64,000 bases of DNA from CAVRZJ01 sp964594125 (GTDB lineage Bacteria > Acidobacteriota > Thermoanaerobaculia > Thermoanaerobaculales > Thermoanaerobaculaceae). The notes below the pieces were generated by a model, which was not told the DNA's origin, did no database searches, and worked only from the letters and a program-made list of their open reading frames with translations. A program made the position numbers and the translations under genes. Positions 17,454-25,785 of the stretch are shown in pieces. The stretch is taken from contig CAZQLL010000020.1 of NCBI GenBank assembly GCA_964594125.1, positions 1 to 64,000 on the forward strand. The letters run 5' to 3'. Position 1 is the first letter of the stretch, and each line of letters starts with the position of its first letter.

Positions 17454-18239
17454 TTACGTTCCGACGACGAGGCCGCCGTCGACCGAGAGCACCGTGCCGG
17501 TGACGAACGCCGCCGCGTCGGAGGCGAGGAAGACGAAGCCGTTGGCGATGTCCTCGGGCTGCCCCATGCGGCCGAGCGGCGTGCGCGCCACCATGCCGTC
17601 GAGCACCTTGTCGGGCATCGCCTTGAGGATCTCGGTGGCGATGAACCCCGGGGCGATCGCGTTGACGCGGATCTTGTACTTCCCGAGCTCGCGCGCCCAG
17701 GTGCGGGTCATGCCGATGACCCCCGCCTTGGTGGCCACGTAGTTGGTCTGGCCGAAGTTGCCGTACAGGCCGACGACCGACGAGGTCGAGAGCACCGCAC
17801 CGCCGCCGGCGGCGATCATGTGCGGCACCACCGCGCGGGTGCAGTTGAAGACACCGCGCAGGTTGACCCCGATCACCGCGTCCCACTGCTCGTCGGTCAT
17901 CGTCGCGACCACCTGCCCGTCCTTGACCTTGACGAGCTGCGCGTCGCGCACGATGCCGGCGTTGTTGACGATCACGTCGATGCGCCCCCAGCGGGCGACG
18001 ACTGCGGCGGTCGCCGCCGCGACGCTGGCCGCGTCGGCGACGTCGACGCGACAGAACATCCCCTCGCCGCCGGACGCGGCGAGCGCGGCGACGAGCGCGT
18101 CGGCAGCCGCGTCGGCGACGTCCCATGCGGCGACCCGGCACCCCTCGGCGGCAAAGCGCAGCGCCGTCGCCTTGCCGATGCCGGCGGCCGCGCCGGTGAC
18201 GATGACGACCTTCCCCTTCAGCCCTGTCTCGAGCGACAT
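17454..18239 (-). CDS. short-chain dehydrogenase/reductase (FabG-like)
   Basis: A 261-aa classical SDR. The cofactor motif is TGAAAGIGKA, NNAG is present, catalytic Ser is in STSSVVGLYG and Tyr-x3-Lys in NYVATK. The C-terminus ends with the usual DGGL. It probably reduces or oxidises a 3-oxo/3-hydroxyacyl thioester with NAD(P)H, like FabG or PhaB. An AAAGGAG site precedes the ATG. It is the first gene of the minus-strand acyl cluster and lies downstream of the TonB receptor gene, separated by a heptamer array. Confidence 0.85.
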   Translation of the reverse strand: MSLETGLKGKVVIVTGAAAGIGKATALRFAAEGCRVAAWDVADAAADALVAALAASGGEGMFCRVDVADAASVAAATAAVVARWGRIDVIVNNAGIVRDAQLVKVKDGQVVATMTDEQWDAVIGVNLRGVFNCTRAVVPHMIAAGGGAVLSTSSVVGLYGNFGQTNYVATKAGVIGMTRTWARELGKYKIRVNAIAPGFIATEILKAMPDKVLDGMVARTPLGRMGQPEDIANGFVFLASDAAAFVTGTVLSVDGGLVVGT

Positions 18240-18291
18240 GCGTGTCTCCTTTCGAGCGGCGACCGGGCCGGGGGACCGGCCGGGGATGTCG

Positions 18292-18319
18292 GACCCCGGT
18301 TCCCGGTCCCCGGTCCCCA
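18292..18319. repeat. heptamer array, 4 units
   Basis: GACCCCG, GTTCCCG, GTCCCCG, GTCCCCA (18292-18319). The bases immediately left (18261-18290) are rich in GACCGGG/CCGGGG, which can pair back imperfectly. It lies between the TonB receptor stop and the SDR start. Confidence 0.6.
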
Positions 18320-18325
18320 GCCTCA

Positions 18326-21169
18326 TCAGAACGAGTACCGCAGCCCGAGCTGGATCTCGCGCGGCGTGAACGTCGCCGAGTACTTGCCGTAGTTGGCGTT
18401 CTTCACGGCCGCGGCCGACGGGTTGGCGGCCGTCGGGCCGGAGAGGTACAGCGCTCCGTCGATCGACGACACGTCGTAGTTCACGGTGTCGAACAGGTTG
18501 AACGCCTCGGCGATCACCTCGAGCTTGCTGCCGCCGAAGCCGAACACCTTGGTGATGCGCAGGTTCCACTGCCGGAATTCCGGTCCATCCATGCTGTTGC
18601 GGCCGACGCCGACGGCGCGGTCGGAGTTCTTGCCGTCGCCGTTCCAGTCGTAGCCGAGGCGCTGCGTCCACGGCTGGCCGGAGCCGTACTCGAACGTGGG
18701 CGCGACGGTGAACCCCCACGGCAGGAGGAACACCCCGCTGGCCACGAAGCGGAGCCGCTCGGCGCCGCGCGCCGGTCCCCACTCCCCCTCCATGTTGTTC
18801 GGGTCCGACGGGTACCCGTACGGGAACTCCGGCGAGAAGTCGTCGGAGATGTTCTTCTTGTCGGAGTAGGTGAACGACGCGGTCACGTAGTGGCCGCCGG
18901 AGAGCGTGCCGTTGAGGCTGGCGACGAACGCCTTGTACTCGGAGTGCCCCTCGTTGGCGTAGACGTTGACCTGGTCGTAGCTGGTATTCGGCCGGACCGC
19001 GGCGTAGCGGCCGGTGGCGGGGTTGTAGACCAGGGAGAAGTTGCGGTCGCGGACGGTGATCTCCTCGTCGCCCTCGACGTACACGGCCTCGAGGTCGACG
19101 AACAGGTTGGAGTGGCCCAGCTTCTTGGTGAAGCCGACCGTCGCCTGGTCGGCCTCGGGGGCGTTGAGCGTCGTGTCCATCAGCGCGATCTGCGGTTTCA
19201 GGAGAATGCCGGTGTTCGCCGGGTTGTTGGGGTCGAGCGGCGGGAACACGGCGGCGCAGACGGCGGGGTCGGTGATGCCGAGCGACGGGCACAGCGACCA
19301 GTAGAGCACCCCGTTGACGCGGGAGAACAGCTTGCGGCCGGTCTCGCCGTTCTGCTGCAGCTCGACGAACGCCGGCACGAGCAGGTAGCGCCCGGTGAAG
19401 CGGCCGACGCCGCCGCGCAGCACCGCCGAGCCGCTGCCCGAGACGTCCCACGTGAAGCCGAGGCGCGGCTGGAGGTTGTTCGAGTCGACGTCGCGGCCGT
19501 TTGGTACCAGCGCGTGGTGGAAGTCGGGGTTGTTGCCGTCGGCGTCGTAGTCATAGCGAAGGCCGACGCTCAAGGTGAAGTCCCGGCCCATGCGCCAGTT
19601 GTCCTGCACGAACCCGGCGTACAGCGTGGTCGACTTGTTGATCCGCGAGTCGCCGACGCCGTACGAGTACGCCAGCGGGAGCGCCCGCGTGTCGGTGACG
19701 TAGAGCATCAGGCCGTGGTCGAAGGTGTCCTGATCGTAGGTCTCGTCGATGCTCTGCACCGCGAGGCCGAGCTTGATCTCGTGGTTGCCCTTGAACAGCA
19801 TCGCGGTGTCGCGCAGCTCCCACAGGTCGCCCGCGCTCTCGAGGTCGCCGACGGTCTGTGAGCCGGTCTTCAGGGTGTTGCCCGAGGAGAACCACTCCTC
19901 CATCGCGTTGCCGTTGGTCGGCTCGAAGTACTCGCGGTGGCCGAACTGGAAGCGCAGCTCGTTGACGTAGCTCTCGGAGGGCACCAGCACGTGCTCGAGG
20001 GCGATGTTGTAGTTGTCGCGCTGGAGCTGCTGTCCCCACGACACGTCGCCGACGCCGCCGACGCGGAAGTTGTCCTGGTCGTAGGTCTCGTAGACGAGCT
20101 TGGCGGTCAGCCGCTGGTCCGCCGAGAACGAGTGGTCGAAGCTGGCGAACGCCAGCGTCTGCGTGAACGGCCGCTCGACGTCGGCGGCGAGCGAGGCGTA
20201 CGCGCCCCTGGGCCGGAACAGCGCGATGTTCTCCTCGTCGATGTACTCGGCGGAGAGGAAGTAGTGGGTTTTGTCCTTGACCAGCGCGCCGCCGAGCGTG
20301 AACCCGTACTGCTCGCGGCTGTAGGGCAGGTTGCCGGTCTCGAGCTCGCCCGTCTCGCGCAGCGAGTCGTCGCGGAAGAAGGCGAACGCCGATCCCGAGA
20401 ACTCGTTGCCGCCCGAGCGCGTCACGACGGACAGCGCACCGCCGGCCGACTGGCCGATCTCGGTGTCGAAGCGGTTGTTGATGACGCGGAACTCGCGGAT
20501 CGCGTCCTGGCTGAAGCGGGCGCGGGCGAGGCCGAGCGCCGGGTCGGTGAGGTCGACGCCGTCGACCAGGATCGTCGCCTGTGACGCGTTGCCCGAGGCG
20601 CCGATCACCGGGCCGCCCTTGATGAAGCGGAAGTCGCCGCGCTCGCGCGAGACGCCCGGCGCGATGAACGCGAGGCGCTCGAACTGACGGTCGGGGACGG
20701 GCAGCGCCTGGATCTGCTCCGGCGTGATGTTGGTCGAGGAGTCCATCTTCATGACGTCGACGACCGGCGCCGCCGCGGTCACGGTGATCTCCTCCGAGGT
20801 CGTCGCGAGCTGCATCTGCGCGATCAGCTTCGACGTCTGCCCGACGCGCAGCGGCACGTTGTCCTGCTGCAGCGGCGCGAACCCCGCAAGCTCGAACGTG
20901 ACCGTGTACGTCCCGACCGGCAGCGCGGGGATCGTCGCCGTGCCGTCAGCCTCGGTGACGGCGCGGCGGACCAGGCCGGTGACCGTGTTGACCGCCTCCA
21001 CCGTGACACCGGGCAGCGCGGCGCCGCCGGCGTCGGTGACCGACACAGCGATGCCGGCGTTGGCGACCTGCGCCGCCGCCGGGCCGGCCGGCACCAGCGC
21101 CAGTGCGATCACCGCGGCCACGACGGCCGCCAGCGACCAGCAGTTACCGTTCAGACCATCTCCTCGCAT
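18326..21169 (-). CDS. TonB-dependent outer-membrane receptor (Oar-like, carboxypeptidase-regulatory domain)
   Basis: A 947-aa exported protein: signal peptide (Ala/Val-rich, cleaved near AAAQ), then a carboxypeptidase-regulatory-like beta-sandwich (DAGGAALPGVTVEAVN, LPVGTYTVTFELAGF), a plug domain (PDRQFERLAFIAPGV, ATILVDGVDLTD, GGALSVVTRSGGNEFSG) and a large beta-barrel with many aromatic strands, ending in a terminal Phe (LGLRYSF) as required for BAM assembly. This architecture is that of the Oar-type receptors abundant in Acidobacteria. The ligand is unknown. The ATG follows GGGAGGAAG. A strong promoter at 21365-21393 drives it with a leader of about 190 nt. Confidence 0.9.
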   Translation of the reverse strand: MRGDGLNGNCWSLAAVVAAVIALALVPAGPAAAQVANAGIAVSVTDAGGAALPGVTVEAVNTVTGLVRRAVTEADGTATIPALPVGTYTVTFELAGFAPLQQDNVPLRVGQTSKLIAQMQLATTSEEITVTAAAPVVDVMKMDSSTNITPEQIQALPVPDRQFERLAFIAPGVSRERGDFRFIKGGPVIGASGNASQATILVDGVDLTDPALGLARARFSQDAIREFRVINNRFDTEIGQSAGGALSVVTRSGGNEFSGSAFAFFRDDSLRETGELETGNLPYSREQYGFTLGGALVKDKTHYFLSAEYIDEENIALFRPRGAYASLAADVERPFTQTLAFASFDHSFSADQRLTAKLVYETYDQDNFRVGGVGDVSWGQQLQRDNYNIALEHVLVPSESYVNELRFQFGHREYFEPTNGNAMEEWFSSGNTLKTGSQTVGDLESAGDLWELRDTAMLFKGNHEIKLGLAVQSIDETYDQDTFDHGLMLYVTDTRALPLAYSYGVGDSRINKSTTLYAGFVQDNWRMGRDFTLSVGLRYDYDADGNNPDFHHALVPNGRDVDSNNLQPRLGFTWDVSGSGSAVLRGGVGRFTGRYLLVPAFVELQQNGETGRKLFSRVNGVLYWSLCPSLGITDPAVCAAVFPPLDPNNPANTGILLKPQIALMDTTLNAPEADQATVGFTKKLGHSNLFVDLEAVYVEGDEEITVRDRNFSLVYNPATGRYAAVRPNTSYDQVNVYANEGHSEYKAFVASLNGTLSGGHYVTASFTYSDKKNISDDFSPEFPYGYPSDPNNMEGEWGPARGAERLRFVASGVFLLPWGFTVAPTFEYGSGQPWTQRLGYDWNGDGKNSDRAVGVGRNSMDGPEFRQWNLRITKVFGFGGSKLEVIAEAFNLFDTVNYDVSSIDGALYLSGPTAANPSAAAVKNANYGKYSATFTPREIQLGLRYSF

Positions 21170-21364
21170 CGCTTCCTCCCGGGCCCGCAGGGGCCCTTCC
21201 TCAGTCGTCGGACTGCAGCATCACGCGTGCTCGCGGGGCGTGCCGTGCCGGGCCTGCGGCGCCACACGGCCTGGCGCCGGCCCTTCCGTTCCGAGCAGGC
21301 TGGTTGACCCCGTCGAGCATGCCGTCCTCCAACAAAACGAACGCTCGATATGTTTTCCCCGGTC

Positions 21365-21393
21365 AATCTAGACTCGGTCCCCACCGTTGTCAA
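21365..21393 (-). promoter_or_regulatory. strong sigma-70-type promoter for the TonB receptor
   Basis: On the minus strand TTGACA (21393-21388, perfect) is followed after 17 bp by TAGATT (21370-21365, 4 of 6 against TATAAT). The -35 overlaps the stop codon of the glycosyltransferase gene. The leader to the ATG at 21169 is about 190 nt and contains GC-rich inverted repeats (GGGCCC...GGGCCC at about 21180-21207; GCCGGCGCCAGG region near 21270), so RNA structure is possible, but no known riboswitch was recognised. Confidence 0.65.
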
Positions 21394-22487
21394 GCTCCAG
21401 GCAGCGTGCGATAGAGCGCGAGCGACGCGGCGCCGAGAGCGGCCGGCGTCCACCCCGCGGCGAGCGCGGCCGCCGCGGCGCCGGCGCGCTCGCGCAGCGC
21501 CGCGTCGGCGCTCCAGCGGCGCAGCAGCACCGCCAGCGCCGCCGCATCCTCGGGCGGGTACAGCTCCCCGCTGGCTCCCGGCCGCACGAGGTCCGTCACG
21601 CCGGGCAGGTCCGCCGCGAGGACCGGGAGCGAGCAGCCGGCCGCCTCGGCGATCGCGCGGTGGCCGTGGTCCGAGCCCGCGGCCGGGAAGACGGCGAGGT
21701 CCATCGCCGCGTAGCAGTCCTCGAGGCCGTCGCCGACGTACCCGGCGAGCACGCAGCGCTCTTCGGCGCCGAGCCGGCGGGCGAGCGCGGCCAGCGCCTT
21801 CGCGGCGGGGCCGTGCCCGACCACAAGCGCCCACACGCCGGGAGCGGCGGCGACCGCCCGCAGAAGTAGGTCGTGGCCGCGCCCGGCGGCGAGCTTGCCG
21901 ACCGCCCCGGCGACCACCGCGTCGGCGGGGATGCCGAGCGCCGCCCGCGCGGCGCGCCGCCGGCGGTCGCGCTCCGCGCGGTCGGCGAGCGCGCGGAAGC
22001 GCGTCTCGACCGCCGGCGGCAGCACCGCGTGGGGCCGCGACGCCAGCCCCGGGACGCGCTCAAGCAGCGGCAGCATCGCCGAGTTGGCGAGCGCTGTCGC
22101 GGCGGTCCCGCGGAACAGCAGCCGGTGGAACGGGTCCGGCCGCAGGTGCTTGGAGTGGCGCACCGAGCGGACGATCGGCGGCCCCCCGCGGCGCAGCGCG
22201 AGGCGCGAGAGCAGGTGGTCGTGGGGCAGCCACGCGTTGACGACGTCGCAGCCGGAGGCGAGCTCGCACACCGTGGCGAGCATGCGCGCGATGTCGGCGA
22301 GCGAGCGCTCCTTGCGGAGCGCCGGCAGCGCCCAGGCGCGGCCGCGCAGGCGTTCGGCGAGGTTGTCGCCGGCGCGGAACGCGAGGCGCGCGTCGAGACC
22401 CGCGGCGAGCTGCGCCTCGACCGCCAGCTCGGCGGCGGCGGCGGCGCCCGTCCAGCGGTCCGCGGCGACGAGGTGGAGCACCCGCAC
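21390..22487 (-). CDS. glycosyltransferase, GT4-like
   Basis: A 365-aa protein with the two-Rossmann layout of GT-B enzymes: VRVLHLVAADRWTGAA at the start, VVAGAVGKLAAGRGHDLLL opening the C-terminal half, then VGHGP, and the donor-site region SDHGHRAIAEAAGCSLPVLA resembling the E-x7-E motif of GT4, although with one acidic residue differently placed. It probably adds a sugar to envelope polysaccharide or lipid. The GTG at 22487 gives the canonical N-terminus; a longer frame up to an ATG at 22556 exists but reads as low-complexity. It is divergent from the Trm112-like gene. Confidence 0.7.
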   Translation of the reverse strand: MRVLHLVAADRWTGAAAAAELAVEAQLAAGLDARLAFRAGDNLAERLRGRAWALPALRKERSLADIARMLATVCELASGCDVVNAWLPHDHLLSRLALRRGGPPIVRSVRHSKHLRPDPFHRLLFRGTAATALANSAMLPLLERVPGLASRPHAVLPPAVETRFRALADRAERDRRRRAARAALGIPADAVVAGAVGKLAAGRGHDLLLRAVAAAPGVWALVVGHGPAAKALAALARRLGAEERCVLAGYVGDGLEDCYAAMDLAVFPAAGSDHGHRAIAEAAGCSLPVLAADLPGVTDLVRPGASGELYPPEDAAALAVLLRRWSADAALRERAGAAAAALAAGWTPAALGAASLALYRTLPGA

Positions 22488-22575
22488 GGCGGCATGCTGC
22501 CCGTTTCGCGGCCGCAGCGCAACGGCGTGCCGCGCGGGCGGCGGATTTGCTAGCATGACCTGCCTGGAGGACGCC

Positions 22576-22818
22576 ATGGCGGTGGATCCGCAGCTTCTGG
22601 AGATTCTCGTCTGTCCCGCGTGCAAGGCGGATCTCGACCTGGTCCCGCTCGCCGAGGGGACGCGCAGCATGCTCGTCGACCGTTATCGGGAGAAGTTCCG
22701 CGACGAGGAGCCGGTGGTCAGCGACGGCCTGCGCTGCTCGGCGTGCCGCCGCACCTACCCGATCGTCAGCGACATCCCGGTGATGCTGATCGACGAGGCG
22801 CTCCCCGCCGAGGCGTAG
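22576..22818 (+). CDS. Trm112-family zinc-ribbon protein
   Basis: An 80-aa protein beginning MAVDPQLLEILVCPACKADL, the hallmark of the Trm112/YcaR family, with a second pair CSACRRTYPIVSDIPVML. The two CxxC pairs bind zinc. Bacterial members are small partner proteins whose clients are mostly unknown. The insert between the pairs is somewhat long. GGAGG precedes the ATG. It heads a run of genes (O-antigen-ligase-like, xseA) on the plus strand. Confidence 0.85.
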   Translation: MAVDPQLLEILVCPACKADLDLVPLAEGTRSMLVDRYREKFRDEEPVVSDGLRCSACRRTYPIVSDIPVMLIDEALPAEA

Positions 22819-22833
22819 GGGGAGCTCCGCACG

Positions 22834-24003
22834 GTGCCCGCGCCGGCGCCCGCACCCGAGAGCCGCGGCTGGCGGCTGGCGCGCGCCGCGCTCGCCGGTG
22901 CGGCGGTGTTCTCCTGCCGCTTGGGCGTCGCCAATCCGCTCCTCGTGGTCTCCGGCGCCGCCGCCTGGCGGCTGTGGCGGCGCGGCGAGCTGCGCGGCCG
23001 GCCGGCCGCCCGCGTGCTGGCGCCGCCGCTGCTCGCCTTCGCGGCGGTCACGGTGGCCGGCGTGCCGTTCTCGTTCGACCCGCTCACCAGCGCCGGGCTG
23101 CTGCCGCGCCTGCTGCTGTTCCTCGCCGTGCCGCTCGCCGCCGCGCTGCTCGACGCGCGCTGGTGGCGGGCGACGGTCGCCGGCCTGGCGGCGATGGGCA
23201 CGGTGATGGGGGTGTGGGGCATCGTCCAGTACGTGCAGTCTGCGGGGCAGGAGAACCTGCGCATCGCCGGGCCGATGTCGATCTACATGACCTACGCCGG
23301 GTGGCTGATGGCGGTCGTGCTGGTGCTGTGGGCGGAGCTGGTGCTGAGCCCGCGCGGCCGCTGGTGGTACCTGCTCCCGGCCGCGCTCGTCGGCTCGACA
23401 GCGCTGGTGCTGTCCTACACCCGCAGCGCATGGGTGGGGCTGGCGCTCGGCCTGCTCATGCTCGCGGCGGTGTGGCAGCGCCGGCTGCTGCTCCTCTACC
23501 CGCTGCTCGCGGCGCTGGTGTGGCTGGCGGTGCCGCGCGCTGTGCTCGACCGCGCGTTGTCGATCTTCGACCTGCAGCAGCACGCCAACTACGACCGCGT
23601 CTGCATGATGATCTCGGGCGTGCAGATGATCCGCGACCATCCGTGGACCGGGGTCGGCCTCGACATGGTGCGCCGCGTCTACCCGCTCTACCGCCGCGAC
23701 GACGCGCCGCAGTGGCGCACGCCGCACCTTCACAACAACCCGCTGCAGATCGCGGCGGAGCGCGGGCTGCCGGCGCTGGCGGCGTACGTCTGGCTTCTCG
23801 GGGCGTTCTTCACCGCGACGTGGCGCGGGCTGCCGGCGCTTGCCGGCGGCGACCGCGCCGCGGCGGCGGCGACGCTGATCGCCGTCGTCGGCGTCACCGC
23901 CGCCGGCATGTTCGAGTACAACTTCTGGGACGCCGAGATCCAGTACCTGACGCTGATCCTGATGGGCGCCGGACTCGGCCGCGTCGAGGCGGGAGCGGCA
24001 TGA
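22834..24003 (+). CDS. O-antigen ligase-like polytopic membrane protein
   Basis: A 389-aa protein with about ten transmembrane segments and the large periplasmic loop of the WaaL/RfaL family: SYTRSAWVGLALGL before it, and HPWTGVGLDMVRRVYP...HLHNNPLQIAAERGLPAL within it; the conserved Arg and His residues are present. Such proteins transfer O-antigen from undecaprenyl carrier to lipid A core, or polymerise polysaccharide. It starts with GTG 15 bp after the Trm112-like stop, and its end overlaps xseA as ATGA. Confidence 0.75.
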   Translation: MPAPAPAPESRGWRLARAALAGAAVFSCRLGVANPLLVVSGAAAWRLWRRGELRGRPAARVLAPPLLAFAAVTVAGVPFSFDPLTSAGLLPRLLLFLAVPLAAALLDARWWRATVAGLAAMGTVMGVWGIVQYVQSAGQENLRIAGPMSIYMTYAGWLMAVVLVLWAELVLSPRGRWWYLLPAALVGSTALVLSYTRSAWVGLALGLLMLAAVWQRRLLLLYPLLAALVWLAVPRAVLDRALSIFDLQQHANYDRVCMMISGVQMIRDHPWTGVGLDMVRRVYPLYRRDDAPQWRTPHLHNNPLQIAAERGLPALAAYVWLLGAFFTATWRGLPALAGGDRAAAAATLIAVVGVTAAGMFEYNFWDAEIQYLTLILMGAGLGRVEAGAA

Positions 24004-25367
24004 GCGCCCGCGTCTGGGGGGTCGGCGAGCTGCTGCGCCACGTCAACGCGGTGCTCGCGGGAGCGCTGGGGACCGTGGTGGTGCGCGGCGAGCTGTCGGG
24101 GGTCAAGGTGGCGCCGTCCGGCCACCGCTACTTCCAGCTCAAGGACGCCGACGGCACGCTCGCCTGCGCGCTGTGGGCGCAGCGCGCGGACCGGCTGCGT
24201 TTCAAGCTCGCCGACGGCCTCGCCGTCGTGATGCACGGCCAGCTCGAGGTGTACCCCCCGCGCGGCTCGCTGCAGCTCATCGTCTCCGAGGTGATCCCCG
24301 AGGGGATCGGCGAGCTGCAGCTCGCGTTCGAGCAGCTCAAGGCCAAGCTGGCCGCCGAGGGGCTGTTCGCGCCGGAGCGCAAGCGGCCGCTGCCGGCGCT
24401 GCCGCAGCGTCTCGGCCTGGTGACGTCGCCGACCGGCGCCGCGGTTCGCGATGTGCTCAAGGTCCTCTCGCGCTGGGAGAGCCTGCAGGTGCTGCTGTAC
24501 CCGGTGCGCGTGCAGGGCCGCGGCGCCGAGGGCGAAATCGCCCGCGCGGTGCGCTGGCTCGCGCGCTCGGGGCGCGTCGATGTCGTGCTCGTCGTCCGCG
24601 GCGGCGGCTCGCTCGAGGACCTGTGGGCGTTCAACGAGGAGATGGTGGCGCGCGCGATCGCCGCGTCGGAGGTGCCCGTGGTCTCCGGCGTCGGCCACGA
24701 GGTCGACTTCACGATCGCCGACTTCGTCGCCGATGTGCGCGCCGCAACCCCGACGCAGGCCGCGGAGCTGGTGGTCGCGCGCCTGGAAGCGCAGCAGCGG
24801 CGGGTCGGGCAGGCGGCGTCGGCGATGTCCACCGCCGTCGCGCGCCGCCTCGAGCGGGCGCGGCTGCGGCTGCGGGCGCTGGAGGGGGCGCACGGGCTCG
24901 CCCGTTTGCCGCAGCGCGTCGCCGAGCTGCGCGCCCACCTGGCCCGCCTTTCGGCGCTGCCTCAGCGGCTGCGCGCGCTGCTCGCCGGGCGCGTGCGCCG
25001 CGCCGACGCGGCCGCGGCGCGGCTCTATCACTGGCCGGTGCGCCTCGGGGCGCCGCGCCGCCGCGAGCTGGTGACCGTCAAGCTGGCGGTGGCGGCGGAG
25101 CGGCTGCGCTCGCTGCTGCGCCGCCGCGCCCAGGAGCTGGGCTCGGCCGAGCGCGCGCTCGCGACGCTGTCGCCGCGCCGGATCCTGGAGCGCGGCTACT
25201 CGATCACCACCCGGGAGGGCGAGCGCACGCCGCTGCGCGATGCCGCGGCGGTGGCGCCGGGCGGGCGGCTGGTCACGACGCTCGCGTCCGGCCAGGTGCG
25301 CTCGCTGGTAGTCGGCGGGCAGGGCGGAACGCAGGGCGATCTGTTCGATGAAAGAGCCGAGAGGTGA
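24000..25367 (+). CDS. xseA: exodeoxyribonuclease VII large subunit
   Basis: A 455-aa XseA. The N-terminal OB-fold is present (VVRGELSGVKVAPSGHRYF, FQLKDADGTLACALW), then the catalytic core with GLVTSPTGAAVRDVL, VRGGGSLEDLWAFNEE, SGVGHEVDFTIADFVAD and RAATPTQAAEL. The C-terminal coiled coil is Arg/Ala/Leu-rich. With XseB it degrades single-stranded DNA. ATG overlaps the preceding stop (ATGA). The last codons and the TGA lie in a heptamer array (25353-25380), so the C-terminal residues ERAER are read from the array. xseB follows after 180 bp of repeat sequence. Confidence 0.93.
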   Translation: MSARVWGVGELLRHVNAVLAGALGTVVVRGELSGVKVAPSGHRYFQLKDADGTLACALWAQRADRLRFKLADGLAVVMHGQLEVYPPRGSLQLIVSEVIPEGIGELQLAFEQLKAKLAAEGLFAPERKRPLPALPQRLGLVTSPTGAAVRDVLKVLSRWESLQVLLYPVRVQGRGAEGEIARAVRWLARSGRVDVVLVVRGGGSLEDLWAFNEEMVARAIAASEVPVVSGVGHEVDFTIADFVADVRAATPTQAAELVVARLEAQQRRVGQAASAMSTAVARRLERARLRLRALEGAHGLARLPQRVAELRAHLARLSALPQRLRALLAGRVRRADAAAARLYHWPVRLGAPRRRELVTVKLAVAAERLRSLLRRRAQELGSAERALATLSPRRILERGYSITTREGERTPLRDAAAVAPGGRLVTTLASGQVRSLVVGGQGGTQGDLFDERAER

Positions 25368-25528
25368 GAGGTGAGAGCCGATCCACTCCATCCGGAAGGC
25401 GTCGCGGAGCGCGCACATGCTCGCGAGCGGCAGCCCCCCGGCGGCCCGGGAGGGCCGGCGCCGCGGTGGGGTGAAGGCGCCGGATTCATTCCTGCTCCCG
25501 ACTCTCGACTCTGAACTCTCGACTCTCG
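25353..25528. repeat. composite element: heptamer array - hairpin core - inverse heptamer array (copy C)
   Basis: Left array AGAGCCG, AGAGGTG, AGAGGTG, AGAGCCG (25353-25380) overlaps the xseA stop. Right array ACTCTCG, ACTCTGA, ACTCTCG, ACTCTCG (25501-25528). GAGAG in the left array and CTCTC in the right recur with period 7 and are complementary. Between them (25381-25492) is an inverted-orientation copy of the dispersed multi-hairpin element: the GGCGGCCC-GG-GAGGGCCG palindrome, a GCGGTGGGGTGAAGGCGCCGG block matching copies A and B, and CATCCGGAAGGCG shared with copy D. Confidence 0.7.
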
Positions 25529-25547
25529 ACGTGAAAGGGGTCCGGCG

Positions 25548-25784
25548 ATGAGCAAGGAGACGTTCGAGGAGGCGCTGGCGCAGCTCGAGGAGGTGGTCGC
25601 CAGGCTCGAGGACGAGTCGGTCGGCCTCGAGGAGGCGATCAAGCTGTTCGAGCGCGGCGTCAAGCTTGCGCGCCGCTGCCGCGCGCAGCTCGAGGGGGTG
25701 GAGCGGCGCGTCGAGCAACTCCTCGCCGAAGCGGCGGACGGCGGCGAGCCGGAGACGGCGCCGTTCGCGCCGGCCGAGGGGTGA
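25548..25784 (+). CDS. xseB: exodeoxyribonuclease VII small subunit
   Basis: A 78-aa helical protein with the family pattern FEEALAQLEEVVARLEDESV, GLEEAIKLFERGVKLARRC. It forms the XseA-XseB complex. The length and composition match XseB. The ATG is 20 bp after a heptamer array. ispA starts one base after its stop, so xseB-ispA-dxs form a common bacterial arrangement. Confidence 0.93.
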   Translation: MSKETFEEALAQLEEVVARLEDESVGLEEAIKLFERGVKLARRCRAQLEGVERRVEQLLAEAADGGEPETAPFAPAEG

Positions 25785-25785
25785 C

